Numbered from the stretch's first letter, positions 8,390-21,797 are shown. The stretch is 64,000 bases of DNA from JAHFPN01 sp963765745 (GCA_963765745.1 CAVXXM010000003.1:682001-746000), one strand, 5' to 3'. Made by a program: numbers and translations. The notes: generated by a model not told the origin, from the letters alone.

Positions 8390-8855
8390 ACTTTGCGTCC
8401 ACCGCGATCGTGGCCGAGACGATCTTGTCCGGATTTTGCACCGGCTCGCCGCGCTTGATCTTGTCGACGTTCTCCATGCCTTCGGTGACCTGACCCCAGA
8501 CGGTGTATTGGCCGTCGAGGAACGGCGCGGCCGCGAAGCAGATGAAGAACTGGCTGTCGCCCGAATCCGGGTTCTGCGCGCGCGCCATGGAGGCGGTGCC
8601 GCGGACGTGTTTTTCCTTGCTGAACTCCGCCTTCAGCTTCTTGCCCGACCCGCCGGTGCCGGTGCCTTGCGGACAGCCGGTCTGCGCCATGAAGCCTTCG
8701 ATGACCCGGTGGAATACGATGCCGTCGTAGAATTTCTTGCGCACCAGCTCCTTGATCTGCTTGACGTGACCCGGCGCGAGATCGGGCCGCAGCGCGATGG
8801 TGACGGAGCCCTTGGTGGTCTCCAGGATCAGGGTGTTCTCGGGGTCGCTCGCCAT
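8388..8855 (-). CDS. Cyclophilin-type peptidyl-prolyl isomerase, cytoplasmic
   Basis: Catalyses cis-trans isomerisation of proline peptide bonds. It is 155 residues with the cyclophilin core FHRVIEGFMAQTG, SMARAQNPDSGDSQFFICF and FLDGQYTVWGQVTEGM. There is no signal peptide, so the cytoplasm is expected. It is the downstream member of a tandem pair, nine bases after the exported paralogue at 8865-9395. This two-cyclophilin arrangement next to coaD is typical of rhizobial genomes. Confidence 0.92.
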   Translation of the reverse strand: MASDPENTLILETTKGSVTIALRPDLAPGHVKQIKELVRKKFYDGIVFHRVIEGFMAQTGCPQGTGTGGSGKKLKAEFSKEKHVRGTASMARAQNPDSGDSQFFICFAAAPFLDGQYTVWGQVTEGMENVDKIKRGEPVQNPDKIVSATIAVDAK

Positions 8856-8864
8856 CTTGTTCTC

Positions 8865-9395
8865 CTACTGCGCGATCGCGCGGACGATCTTGTCGGGATC
8901 GGTGACGGCGCCGCTGCCGGGCGCGCCGCGTTTCAGCTTGTCGACCACGTCCATGCCGGTGACGACCTCGCCGATCACGGTGTATTGCCCGTTCAGGCCC
9001 GAGTTCTCGGCGAACATGATGAAGAACTGGCTGTTGGCGGAATGGATGCTGTCGCCGCGCCGCGCCATGCCGACGATGCCGCGCTTGAACGAGAGGCTGG
9101 AAAATTCCGCCGGCAGGTTCGGATATTTCGAGCCGCCGGTACCGTCGCCGCGCTGGCCGTCGCCGGTCTGCGCCATGAAGCCTTCCATCACGCGGTGGAA
9201 CGGCACGTTGTTGTAGAAGCCTTCCTTGGCAAGCGTCTTCAGCCGCTCGGCGTGCTTGGGCGCGAGATCCGGGCGCAGCCGGATGACGACGCGGCCCTTG
9301 GAGGTTTCGAGCGTCAAGAGATTGGGGTCGGTCTGCGCCGAAGCGGTGGACACGAGCGACAAGGCAAGCACGAACGCGAGCGCGAAACGGAACAT
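8865..9395 (-). CDS. Cyclophilin-type peptidyl-prolyl isomerase, periplasmic
   Basis: It is 176 residues with a clear Sec signal peptide (LAFVLALSLVSTASAQ) followed by a cyclophilin domain: FHRVMEGFMAQTG, GMARRGDSIHSANSQFFIMF and LNGQYTVIGEVVTGMDVV. It would assist folding of exported proteins in the periplasm. It is co-transcribed with the cytoplasmic copy at 8388-8855 and with coaD upstream. The two paralogues differ mainly in the leader and a short insertion before KYPNLPAEF. Confidence 0.92.
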   Translation of the reverse strand: MFRFALAFVLALSLVSTASAQTDPNLLTLETSKGRVVIRLRPDLAPKHAERLKTLAKEGFYNNVPFHRVMEGFMAQTGDGQRGDGTGGSKYPNLPAEFSSLSFKRGIVGMARRGDSIHSANSQFFIMFAENSGLNGQYTVIGEVVTGMDVVDKLKRGAPGSGAVTDPDKIVRAIAQ

Positions 9396-9417
9396 CTGGT
9401 TCTCCGGTGAATGCGCC

Positions 9418-9920
9418 TCAGCGGCGCGCGAACTTGGCTTTCAGCTGCTTGGCGACCGAGGCGGGCACGAAGGCCGAAACGTCGCCGCCCATGCCCGCGA
9501 TCTGGCGCACAAGCGTGGCGGTGATGGGGCGGACGGTAGGCGATGCGGGCAGGAACACGGTCTGCAGGCCCGGCGCCATGGTGCCGTTCATGCCGGCCAT
9601 CTGCATCTCGTAATCGAAGTCGGACGCATCGCGCAGGCCGCGGATGAGCAAAGTCGCGCCGGCGCGCTTGGCGGCATCCACCACGAGATCGTCGAAGGTG
9701 ATGTACTCGAGCGACCGTTTTCTCGGCGGCGCGCTAGCGGCGCGCAGGCTTCCTTCAGCATGGCGATCCGCTCCTCGGAGGAGAACAGCGGCTGGCGCGC
9801 GGGGTGCACGCCGATGGCGATCACCAGCTTGTCGGCAAGCCGGCAGGCGCCCTTGACCACGTCGAGATGGCCGTTGGTGACGGGATCGAAGGAGCCGGCA
9901 TAGAGGGCGGTACGGGCCAT
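9418..9920 (-). CDS. coaD: Phosphopantetheine adenylyltransferase, two +1 frameshifts
   Basis: Fourth step of coenzyme A synthesis, making dephospho-CoA from phosphopantetheine and ATP. The N-terminus RTALYAGSFDPVTNGHLDVV contains the nucleotidyltransferase TxGH-type motif, and the C-terminal half has LIRGLRDASDFDYEMQMAGMN. The halves are in different frames. Removing one base near 9738 and another near 9722 joins them, consistent with a total length of 166 codons plus two bases. This is an essential gene, so insertions in the sequence data are more likely than inactivation. Confidence 0.85.
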
Positions 9921-10041
9921 GGCGAAGGGTTAGCGGTCCGGCGCGGGCTCGGCAAGCAGGCTGGCCGAAACGTGATTTCCCCCCAATTTGCGGATAGGGC
10001 CATGGTCCCCGTCGCATGTCCGCTCGAAGGAGATTTCCACC

Positions 10042-10725
10042 GTGCGCGCGTTCCGATTCTCGCTCCTGCTGACCACATTTCTCGCCGCGCAGGCCCATGC
10101 CCAGGTGCCGCCCAGCGCCGAGGAGATCGCCCGCTATACGGGGCTGCACGAGGCCGCGGCCAAGGGCGACATCATGGGGATCGCGGTTGCCGGCATGGTC
10201 AAGGCGAACCTGGAGGCGCGCGACCGCAATGGCCGTACGCCGCTGCACGTCGCCGCCTTTCAGAAGCAATACGCGGCGGCGCGCGCGCTGCTCACGGCCG
10301 GGGCCGATGCCAACGCACTGGAAAACCAGAAATACGACATCGTCACCATCGCGTCGGTGGCCAACGACGTGGACATGCTGAAGCTCGCGCTCGCGGCGGG
10401 AGGCAGCGCGAAAAACATCACCAGCCCCTATGAGGGAACCGCGCTGATCGCGGCGGCGCATCTCGGCCACGTGGACGTGGTGAAAACCCTGATCGCGGCC
10501 AAGGCGCCGCTCGACCACGTGAACAATCTCGGCTGGACCGCGCTGATCGAGGCGGTGATCCTCGGCGATGGCGGGCGCAATCACGTGGAGTGCGTGCGGG
10601 CGCTCGTGCAGGCGGGCGCCAAGCTCGATATTCCCGACCGGCAGGATGTCACGCCGCTCGGGCATGCGCGCCGGCGCGGCTACACGGAAATCATTTCGAT
10701 TCTGGAGCGCGCCGGGGGGCGCTGA
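10042..10725 (+). CDS. Exported ankyrin-repeat protein
   Basis: About 227 residues. GTG 10042 was chosen because GAAGGAG lies nine bases upstream and the first residues form a signal peptide (FRFSLLLTTFLAAQAHAQ). Residues from about 40 on are ankyrin repeats, for example DRNGRTPLHVAAFQK, LLTAGADANALE and NLGWTALIEAVILG, covering four to five units. It probably mediates protein-protein contacts in the periplasm; the partner is unknown. It stands alone and converges on the GGDEF gene. Confidence 0.82.
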   Translation: MRAFRFSLLLTTFLAAQAHAQVPPSAEEIARYTGLHEAAAKGDIMGIAVAGMVKANLEARDRNGRTPLHVAAFQKQYAAARALLTAGADANALENQKYDIVTIASVANDVDMLKLALAAGGSAKNITSPYEGTALIAAAHLGHVDVVKTLIAAKAPLDHVNNLGWTALIEAVILGDGGRNHVECVRALVQAGAKLDIPDRQDVTPLGHARRRGYTEIISILERAGGR

Positions 10726-10734
10726 GGCGAAACG

Positions 10735-11592
10735 TCAAGCCGCGTCGATCGTCCGCTTGCGGGTACGAATCGACGTGACCGTGGCGCTCGGTACGAGCGT
10801 TGCCGCGGAAAAGTCCGGCGATCTTCCCGCCATGTACCAGCGGTCGCGCCCGGCGCGCTTTGCCTCGTAGAGCGCCGCGTCGGCTGCCTGTAGCATCACG
10901 TCGATGCTTTCGTCATTTGCACGGACGGCAAGTCCGATGCTGGCCGTCACAGTCAGCGGAGTCCGGCCAAGCCAATAAACGAGCTCCCGGCAAGTCTCAC
11001 GGATTCGTTCTGCGAGCCTTTCGAGATCGGAAGGGTCCATCCCCACGACGAGAACCACGAACTCCTCGCCGCCGAACCGGGCGACCAATGTCTCGTGACT
11101 GCCCGCTGAAGTGTTTGCCGTCTTGGCAATCGCCTTCGAAACCATCTGAATCACGGCGTCACCCGCGGCATGCCCGGATTTGTCGTTGATCGTTTTGAAA
11201 TGGTCGAGGTCGATCATCATCGCCGCGACCGGACGCGATATCTGGTCGAGCGCGGCGAAAATGTCGCCGGCCCGTTCGAAAAATGCACGCCGATTCAGCA
11301 GGCCCGTAAGCGGGTCGGCGCTGGCGAGCTGTTTCAACTCGCGCTGCAACCGGTGCAGGCGATAGTTGGCCCGCACGTATGCAATCGAAAACGCCGGGGT
11401 GAGGATGGCCGGCAGCACGAGCGCGAGCGCATAGGTCTTCCAACTGGGGTCGACGCCGCCAAAACGCACTGCCGCCGCGACGACCAAGAGGGAGATCGCT
11501 ATCGTGCCGAAGGTGGACGCGGTCACATGGATCAACATGCGGGCGATCGCCTTGTCGGATACCAAGGCTCGTTTGATCGTCCGGTATTTCAT
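10735..11592 (-). CDS. Membrane-anchored diguanylate cyclase (GGDEF protein)
   Basis: It is 285 residues. Two hydrophobic segments in the first 85 residues anchor it, and a GGDEF domain follows (DPLTGLLNRRAFF, IDLDHFKTINDKSGHAAGD, RFGGEEFVVLV). The GGEEF active-site loop is intact, so it should make cyclic di-GMP from GTP. The RxxD inhibitory site normally five residues before the GGEEF motif is not present (ANTSAGSHETLV stands there), so product feedback at that site is unlikely. No sensory domain is visible beyond the membrane segments. Confidence 0.88.
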   Translation of the reverse strand: MKYRTIKRALVSDKAIARMLIHVTASTFGTIAISLLVVAAAVRFGGVDPSWKTYALALVLPAILTPAFSIAYVRANYRLHRLQRELKQLASADPLTGLLNRRAFFERAGDIFAALDQISRPVAAMMIDLDHFKTINDKSGHAAGDAVIQMVSKAIAKTANTSAGSHETLVARFGGEEFVVLVVGMDPSDLERLAERIRETCRELVYWLGRTPLTVTASIGLAVRANDESIDVMLQAADAALYEAKRAGRDRWYMAGRSPDFSAATLVPSATVTSIRTRKRTIDAA

Positions 11593-11790
11593 GCGTTCCT
11601 CAAGGACGGATTCAACGCTTGGCCACCCTGCCTCCGGGCGCCATGTGGCGGCATCCTAAGAAGCAAGGGGAAAAAGGCCGTCTCAGGAATCGATAAAATT
11701 GAATCAATCGCGCGCCGTGCCCGCAAAATATGCAGGAGCTGCAAAGCAGCGGGCGCGCAGGTCAATGTGACGCAGGGTTCGAGGCCGCGA

Positions 11791-14515
11791 TCAGCCGGTG
11801 GCGCCGTTGGCGACGCCTTCTTCCCCGATGCGCTCGACCGAGACCACCTTCTCGTCCTCGGCGGTGGAGAACACGATCACGCCCTGGGTGGAGCGGCCGG
11901 CGATGCGAATGCCGTTCACCGGGCAGCGGATCATCTGCCCGCCGTCGGTGACGAGCATGATCTGGTCGGTTTCTTCCACCGGGAACGAGGCGGCCACGCG
12001 GCCGCTCTTCTTCGAGATTTTCATCGCGACGATGCCTTTGCCGCCGCGGCCGGTGATCCGGTACTCGTAGGACGAGGTGCGCTTGCCGTAGCCGCGCTCG
12101 GTGAGCGTGAGGATGAACTCTTCGGCCGCGCCCATCTCGGCATAGCGCTTCTGCGAGAGCTGGATCGCCTTCACCTTCTCCTCGTCGTCGGCCTCCTTCT
12201 CCGGCTCGTCGCCGCGGCGCACCGCGTTGGCGAGCTTCAGGTACGCGGCGCGCTCCTCGCTGGTCGCAGCCATGTGGCGGATGATGGTCATGGAGATCAC
12301 GGTGTCGTTCTTCTCGAGCCGGATGCCGCGCACGCCGATGGAATTGCGGCCCGTGAACACGCGTGCGTCGCCGACCGGAAAGCGGATGCATTGACCCTCG
12401 GCGGTCGAGAGCAGCACGTCGTCGCTCTCGGTGCAGAGATCGACGTCGGCGATGGCGTCGCCCTTCTCCAGCTTCATGGCGATGATGCCCGACGGACGCA
12501 CATCGACGAAATCGGCGAGCGCGTTGCGGCGCACGGTGCCGCCGGTGGTGGCGAACATGATGTTCATCTTCTCGCGCTCGGCCTCGGCCTTGGGCAGCGT
12601 GATGATCGAGGTGATGCGCTCATCGGCTTTCAGCGGCAGCAGGTTCACGATCGCCTTGCCGCGCGCCTGCGGGGCCGCGAGCGGCAGGCGCCAGACCTTC
12701 AGGCTGTAGGCCTTGCCCATGGAGGAGAAGAACAAGACTTCGTCGTGGGTCGAGGCCACGAACAGGCGGGTGACGAAGTCTTCCTCGCGGGTCTGCATGC
12801 CGGCGCGGCCCTTGCCGCCGCGCTTCTGCGCGCGATAGCTCGAGAGCGGCACGCGCTTGACGTAGCCGGCATGCGAGACGGTGACGACCATCTCCTCGGG
12901 CTGGATCAGGTCCTCTTCGTCGACATCGGCGGCCCCGCCTTCGCTGATTTCCGTGCGGCGCGGAGTACCGAACTCTTTCTTGATGCCGACCAGCTCGTCC
13001 TTGACGATCTTGCGGATGCGATCGCGGCTGCGGAGAATGTCGAGGTAGTCGGTGATTTCCTTGCCCAGCCCGTCGAGCTCGCCGCCGATTTCGTCGCGGC
13101 CGAGCGCGGTCAGGCGCTGCAGGCGCAGGTCGAGGATGGCCTTGGCCTGTTCCTCGGAGAGCTTGTAGGTGCCCTTGGGTGAAATCTTGTGGCGCGGATC
13201 GTCGATCAGCTCCACCAGCGGCTTCATGTCCTTGGCCGGCCAGTCGCGCCCCATCAGGGCGTCGCGCGCGGCGTTGGCGTCCTTGGCGGCGCGGATCAGC
13301 TTGATGACCTCGTCGATATTGGCGACTGCGATGGCGAGCCCGACGAGGATGTGGGCGCGCTCGCGCGCCTTCTTCAACAGATACTTGGTGCGCCGGCCGA
13401 CCACTTCCTCGCGGAAGGCGATGAAGGCGGAAAGCAGGTCGTGCAACGTCATGGTCGCCGGCCGGCCGCCGGTGAGCGCCACCATGTTGGCCGGGAACGA
13501 GGATTGCAGCGGCGTGAAGCGGTAGAGCTGGTTCAGCACCACGTCGGCGATGGCTTCGCGCTTCAGCTCGCAGACCACGCGCATGCCGTCGCGGTCGGAC
13601 TCGTCGCGCACCGCGGAAATGCCGACGATCCGCTCGTCGCGCACCAGCTCGGCGATCTTCTCGATCATCGTGGTCTTGTTCACCTGGAACGGGATCTCGG
13701 TGATGATCAGGGCTTCGCGCTGCTTGGTGGTTTCGATGGCGACGCGGCCGCGCACCAGGATGGAGCCCCGCCCCGCCCGATAGGCCTCGCGGATGCCGGC
13801 CTTGCCCAGGATGATGCCGCCGGTGGGAAAATCCGGGCCCGGCACCATGGCGATCAGCTCGTCGAGCGAGAGGTCGGGCTTTTCCAGCAGCGCCACGCAA
13901 GCGTCGATCACCTCGCCGAGATTGTGCGGCGGGATGTTGGTGGCCATGCCGACGGCGATGCCGCCGGCGCCGTTGACCAGCAGGTTCGGGAAGCGCGCCG
14001 GCAATACCGTCGGCTCGCGCTCGGAACTGTCGTAGTTGTCCTGGAAATCGACGGTGTCCTTGTCGATGTCCTCGAGAATCGCGTGCGCGACCTTGGCGAG
14101 CCGGCATTCGGTGTAGCGCATGGCCGCGGGCGGATCGCCGTCGACCGAGCCGAAGTTGCCCTGCCCGTCGATCAGCATCAGGCGCATGGAGAAATTCTGC
14201 GCCATGCGCACCAGCGCGTCGTAGATCGATTGGTCGCCGTGCGGGTGATATTTGCCGATGACGTCGCCGACCACGCGCGCGGATTTGCGGTACGGCTTGT
14301 TCCACTCGTAGCCGTTCTCGTTCATCGAGTGGAGGATGCGGCGATGCACCGGCTTGAGGCCGTCGCGCGCATCCGGGAGCGCGCGCGCCACGATCACGCT
14401 CATGGCGTAGTCGAGGTAGGAGCGCGACAAGCTCCTCGGTGATCGAGACCGGTTTTACGTCCGACGGCGGGGGCGGCTCAGCGCCCGGCGGAGTCGGGGT
14501 CTTGGTGTCCGACAC
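11791..14515 (-). CDS. gyrA: DNA gyrase subunit A, one +1 frameshift at codon ~28
   Basis: Introduces negative supercoils with GyrB. It is about 907 residues after correction, with N-terminus MSDTKTPTPPG, a Pro-rich leader, then SYLDYAMSVIVARALPD. The frames join if one base near 14432 is removed. The active-site tyrosine is in MRYTECRLAKVA. The quinolone pocket reads HPHGDQSIYDAL, with Gln where Escherichia coli has Ser83. The C-terminal beta-pinwheel contains repeated GRNSIGVRGIRL-like blades and an acidic insertion (EPEKEADDEEK) seen in alphaproteobacterial homologues. Apart from the single shift the gene is intact. Confidence 0.95.
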
Positions 14516-14701
14516 GCGCGAAAATTCCAGTTGGGGAAACGCGAATCCTTATAGCCGAAATCGGCGCGGCAAGGCCAGTTATTGCGGGGCGCGAAAATGC
14601 TGAATTATCGAGCAATATCAAATAGTTACAGAGCGGCGAAACGGCCAATTCGCGAGCGATTTCAAGGCGATCGGAGGGCTGGAATTCGAGGACGAATTTC
14701 G

Positions 14702-15101
14702 TCAGTTGCCGAACATCACCGCGTGCATGATGCGGCCCGGCACGAAGGTGAAGAGGCCCGCGATCAGCAGCCCGCCGCAGAAAATCGAGATCATGACGAA
14801 TTTGTGCCCGGTCACGACGTGATTGTGCGCGTACCAGACGCCGAGCGGCAGCATCGACTAGGGTGAGGATCGCCAGGAGATGGATGGGGCTCCATTCGCC
14901 CCAGAGCCGGATTTCGTGAATCCAGAACGCACTCCCCGCCACCACCACCATGATGCAGACCCAGATCCAGCCGATCGTCCGGTGCGGCAGCGTTCCCTTG
15001 GGCGCGGAGAACTGGATGAGGCCGAGCACGAAGGCGGCCATGGCCGCGAAGGCGTGGAGCTGGATGACGAAGGGGGCGTTCAATAGCGGCGCGAGCGACA
15101 T
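14702..15101 (-). CDS. DUF2306-like four-helix membrane protein, one +1 frameshift
   Basis: A small inner-membrane protein of about 132 residues. The N-terminal part (VIQLHAFAAMAAFVLGLIQF, HRTIGWIWV) and the C-terminal part (GHKFVMISIFCGG, PGRIMHAVMFG) carry the His-containing helices of the DUF2306 family. Joining them requires removing one base near 14856. The family's function is not established; conserved histidines suggest cofactor or metal contact. It is co-directional with gyrA, which starts at 14515. Confidence 0.7.
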
Positions 15102-15171
15102 GGCGGCCTCGAATCGTCGGGGTGACGCGTATCGCTGAATTTAAGCTTTCCCGCGAGAGGGGACTATGCTC

Positions 15172-15399
15172 TCAGCGGTCGAGCACGCGCCGCCGCTCCT
15201 CGTATTCGGTGCGGTCGATCTCGCCGCGGGCGAAGCGCTCGTTGAGGATGTCGAGTGCGCTGCCGCTGCGCCCTCCCCGGTGCCGCCGGCCGCCCGGCAG
15301 CATGCGGATCAAGACGATCAGGACGAACACAGACAGGAAGATAAAGCCGATCATCACGAACGGCTGCCAAGGCCCGAAGCCTCCATAATCCCACATCAT
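15172..15399 (-). CDS. Small SHOCT-domain membrane protein
   Basis: It is 75 residues: one N-terminal transmembrane helix (MIGFIFLSVFVLIVLIRML) followed by a basic linker and a SHOCT-type amphipathic segment (LDILNERFARGEIDRTEYEE). Such short proteins are common in bacteria and are thought to mediate oligomerisation; a specific role is unknown. It lies between ssb and the DUF2306-like gene, both on the same strand. Confidence 0.8.
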   Translation of the reverse strand: MMWDYGGFGPWQPFVMIGFIFLSVFVLIVLIRMLPGGRRHRGGRSGSALDILNERFARGEIDRTEYEERRRVLDR

Positions 15400-15470
15400 G
15401 AATTGGCTCCTTCTGAAGCTGCACCTTATAGGCGTCCAGGCACGCGCGGCCTTGATTCAGGTCAAACGCG

Positions 15471-15965
15471 TCAGAACGGAATCTCGTCGTCCATGTCGTC
15501 GCGCTTGCCGCCGGCCATGGCGGCCGCGGGCTTGCGCTCGCGCATGGGGCCGGGGCCGGGCGAACCGAACTCGCCGTTGCCGTTCTCGGCCAGCGCCTGG
15601 CCTCCCCCGCCGCCACGGGAATCGAGCATGGTGAGCGTGGAATTGAAGCCCTGCAGCACCACTTCGGTCGAGTATTTGTCGTGGCCGTCCTTGTCCTGCC
15701 ACTTGCGGGTCTGCAGCGCGCCTTCGAGATAAACCTTGGCGCCCTTCTTCAGGTACTGCTCTGCGATCTTGCACAGGCCCTCGCTGAAGATCACGACGCG
15801 GTGCCACTCGGTCTTTTCGCGGCGCTCGCCGGTGGTCTTGTCCTTCCAGGAGTCGCTGGTGGCGACGCGCAGGTTCACCACCGGCCGGCCGTCGTTGGTG
15901 CGGCGCACTTCGGGGTCGGCGCCCAAATTGCCGATGAGGATTACCTTGTTGACGCTTCCGGCCAT
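15471..15965 (-). CDS. ssb: Single-stranded DNA-binding protein
   Basis: It is 164 residues. An OB-fold N-terminal domain (VNKVILIGNLGADPEVRRT, then TEWHRVVIFSEGLCKIAEQY, LEGALQTRKWQD) is followed by a Gly/Pro-rich linker and the acidic tail MDDEIPF that recruits repair and replication partners. It is the canonical length for the family. A LexA-type box lies 149 bases upstream, consistent with SOS control. In many rhizobia ssb is divergent from uvrA; here a TPR-methyltransferase gene stands between them. Confidence 0.95.
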   Translation of the reverse strand: MAGSVNKVILIGNLGADPEVRRTNDGRPVVNLRVATSDSWKDKTTGERREKTEWHRVVIFSEGLCKIAEQYLKKGAKVYLEGALQTRKWQDKDGHDKYSTEVVLQGFNSTLTMLDSRGGGGGQALAENGNGEFGSPGPGPMRERKPAAAMAGGKRDDMDDEIPF

Positions 15966-16113
15966 CGCAGCCTCCTGTGTGAGTTTTCAGCTTCCGTGTT
16001 CATCCGGCTGTCGCAGCCGATTCGCACCCTATGCCCGTAAGGGCCATCCTGGGCCCGGTGCGGACGGTTTTCCCCCTCTAAATAAGGCCTATCCGCAGCG
16101 GGTTTGCGATCTT

Positions 16114-16128
16114 GTTCTTGGTATGTTC
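16114..16128. promoter_or_regulatory. LexA (SOS) box, GTTC-N7-GTTC type
   Basis: The sequence GTTCTTGGTATGTTC matches the direct-repeat LexA operator of alphaproteobacteria (GTTCN7GTTC). It lies in the 313-base gap between divergent ssb (start 15965) and the TPR-methyltransferase gene (start 16279). The rest of that gap shows no other gene. It would allow DNA-damage induction of ssb and possibly of rightward genes leading to uvrA. Confidence 0.8.
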
Positions 16129-16278
16129 TACACCTCTCCGGCTCGCGCTGCAAGGTCGATTCGTGCGTTTTCCAGTGGCGGTGGATAGCGGCGGGGCTCT
16201 CCGGCCTTAGCTGGCGCGGCTCTGCCACTCGCTGACTAGGTTGGGGGTTTCCCCTCGCTCGCAAGGCATCGCCGGGCA

Positions 16279-18541
16279 ATGAACCAGGAAAAGGCTCAGC
16301 CAACGGACAATCGATCGCCGGGCGGCGGGCCCTCGGTGGCGGCTCTCTTTACGCAGGCCGCCTGGCATCATCAGCGCGGGGAGCTCGAGGGCGCGGAGAG
16401 CCGCTATCGCGACGTACTCGCGCTCGATCCCAACCACGCCGACAGCCTGCATTATAGCGGCGTCATCGATGGCTCCAGCGCAGCAAGAACGATCTGGCCA
16501 TCGAGCTCATCGGCAAGGCGATCGCCGCCAACGGCCGGGATTCCCAGAGCCACTATCACTTCGCTCTGATTTCCAGCGCGCTCGGTCGGCCCGAAGACGC
16601 GATCGAACATTATCGCCAGGCGATTGCGCTGCTCCCGAACCACGTCAACGCGCACTTGAATATCGCGGCCGCAATGTTGGCCAAGCGGCAATGGGACGAA
16701 GCGAGCGCGTACTGCCGGCGCGTGCTCGAGCTCGCTCCGAACCATCCGGGAGCGCTCAACAGCCTTGGTCTCGCCTTTCAGGGTCTGGGGAAGGCTCGAC
16801 CAAGCAGCGGCTTGTTTTCAGGCGGCGTTGCAGTCGAAGCCCGACTTGGTCGAAGCGCACAACAACCACGCCAGGCTCCTCCTCGACGCAGGAAGCGCGG
16901 GGGAGGCACTGGCTTTGCTCGTTCGCGCGCTCGGCGTCCACGAGAACGAGGAGAGCCAGCGTCTGCTCGCGGCCTGCCTCGTCAGCGGCAAGCCCCTGCC
17001 CGCCACCGATGCCGTGCGCAAACTCGTGCTGCGCGCTCTGCAGGAGGGCTGGACCGGGCCGGACGAGCTCGCGGGCATTGCCGAGAGCTTCATCAAGATC
17101 GGCCCATCGAAGGATTATCGGCAGCGCGCCAACGAGGCATGGCCGGCACGGCTTCCGGCCATGGATTTGTTTGGAATCTCGGGGCTCGACGCAATCTCCG
17201 GGGACGTGTTGTTACGGACGCTGCTGGAAACGGTGCGCAACTCCGACATCGAGATCGAGCGCCTGCTCACTTCCAGCCGAGCGGCGATCTTGACGCTCGC
17301 CAGCACTGGCGCCGTCGAGTTGGAAAAAACCGCGGTACTCGGGTTCTGCAGCGCGCTGGCGCGACAATGTTTCATCAACGAGTACGTCTGGAGCTTTAGC
17401 GACGGAGAAATGGAGCGGGCGCGGCGGTTGCGCGATGCACTGGCCGCGGCCGCGAAGGCCGGAACGGCGTTCTCACCGGCGGCATTGGCAATCGTCGCGG
17501 CCTATTTCCCTTTGCATTCGCTCGATGGTGCGGAACTGCTTCTGCAACGATCCTGGCCCGCGGCGGTTTCCGAGCTGCTCACCCAGCAGGTACGCGAACC
17601 GCGAGCGGAGCGCGAGCTCCGCGCGTCGATGCCGCGGCTGACGCCGATCGAAGACGACAGTATCGCGCGCGGTGCAGCGGCAATACGAGGAGAACCCCTT
17701 TCCGCGTTGGGTGAAATTGGCCCGGCCGGGACGCGCGAAAACGCTGAACCGGATGTTGCGCGACATGTTCCCGGATGCGCCGTTCGTCCCGATCGACAAG
17801 GAAGACGGCGTCGAGTTCCTGATCGCCGGCTGCGGCACCGGCCAGCAATCGATCGAGCGGGCGCAGGCATTCGCCGGTGTCAAATTCACTGCGATCGACC
17901 TCAGCATGGCGAGCCTGTGCTACGCGAGGCGCAAGACGCGCGAGCTCGGGATCGCCAATGTCGAGTACGCCCAGGCCGATATCCTGAAACTAGGAACGAT
18001 CGGCCGCAGCTTCGACGCGATCGAAACGAGTGGCGTGCTGGTGGCGATCGGCGATCCGTGGGGCGCCTGGCGTATCCTGCTCGAGCTTTTGAAGCCGGGC
18101 GGCGTGATGTCGATCGGGCTCTATAGCGAGACGGCGCGGCGGAACGTCGTGGCGGCACAGAAGTATCTCGCCGAGCGTGGCTATCGCGCGAACGACGAGG
18201 ATATGCGCCGCGGCCGGCAGGACGTGATGGCCTCGAAGACGGCTCACCGGTGAAGAAGGTCACGACGACCGGCGACTTTTTCACGATGAGCAATTGCCGG
18301 GACATGCTGTTCCACGTCCAGGAGCACCGCTTCGCGCTGCCGCAGATCAAGGATTTCCTGGCCGAGAATGGGCTGGTGCTGCTGGGCTTCGCGCTCGACG
18401 GGGGCGCGCTCAAGCGCTACGCGAAGCGGTTCCCCGACGACCCGGCGTGGACCAATCTCGACCACTGGCACGAATTCGAGCAGGAAAACCCCGACACCTT
18501 CATCTCCATGTACCAGTTCTGGGTGCAAAAGCCGCGCGTAG
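16279..18541 (+). CDS. TPR-repeat protein with C-terminal SAM-dependent methyltransferase, several frameshifts
   Basis: About 750 residues when frames are joined. The N-terminal third has tetratricopeptide repeats (RGELEGAESRYRDVLALDPN, GRPEDAIEHYRQAIALLPNH, KRQWDEASAYCRRVLELAPN). The C-terminal third begins with RQYEENPFPRWVK and carries the methyltransferase motif I, DGVEFLIAGCGTGQQSIE, followed by IDLSMASLCYARRKT. Frame changes occur near 16470, 16797, 17670, 18233 and 18538; the last would create a TAG stop at 18539. The substrate is unknown. The conserved region ends at MYQFWVQK, directly before uvrA. Confidence 0.75.
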
Positions 18542-18609
18542 CCCCTACATCCACGGAAGCCCTGGCTGAGCTTAAGAAAAAGAGCGCCGCGAGAGACCCC
18601 GACGCCCGC

Positions 18610-21564
<2,955 letters not shown>

Positions 21565-21599
21565 GGCCTTTTTGCCGCATTCGTGCTATACAGAAACTT

Positions 21600-21797
21600 A
21601 TGACCATCGAAGACATCGAAAAAGCCGTTTCCAAGCTTCCGCCGGATCAACTCGCCAGGTTCCGCGCTTGGTTCGAGGAATTCGAGGCTGCGCGCTTCGA
21701 TCGAAAGATCGAACGGGACGCAACGAGCGGCAAGCTCGACCGGCTGGCCGACGAGGCTGTCGCCGACTATCGCAAGGGCCGCGCCCGCGAATTATGA
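21600..21797 (+). CDS. Antitoxin of a type II toxin-antitoxin pair
   Basis: It is 65 residues, small and charged (IEDIEKAVSKLPPDQLARFR, then WFEEFEAARFDRK and LDRLADEAVADYRKG). The pattern matches short antitoxins that accompany RelE/ParE-like toxins: an N-terminal helix motif and a Trp-Phe-Glu-Glu-Phe segment. It starts 35 bases after the uvrA stop, and its stop codon overlaps the toxin start (ATGA at 21794). It would neutralise the downstream toxin and probably repress the operon. Confidence 0.8.
   Translation: MTIEDIEKAVSKLPPDQLARFRAWFEEFEAARFDRKIERDATSGKLDRLADEAVADYRKGRAREL

Noticed and set aside
11170..13182. A 670-codon open frame on the plus strand opposite gyrA
   Set aside because: It is a shadow of the GC-rich gyrA coding strand; composition is His/Asp/Ala-rich with no family motifs, while gyrA on the other strand is unmistakable.
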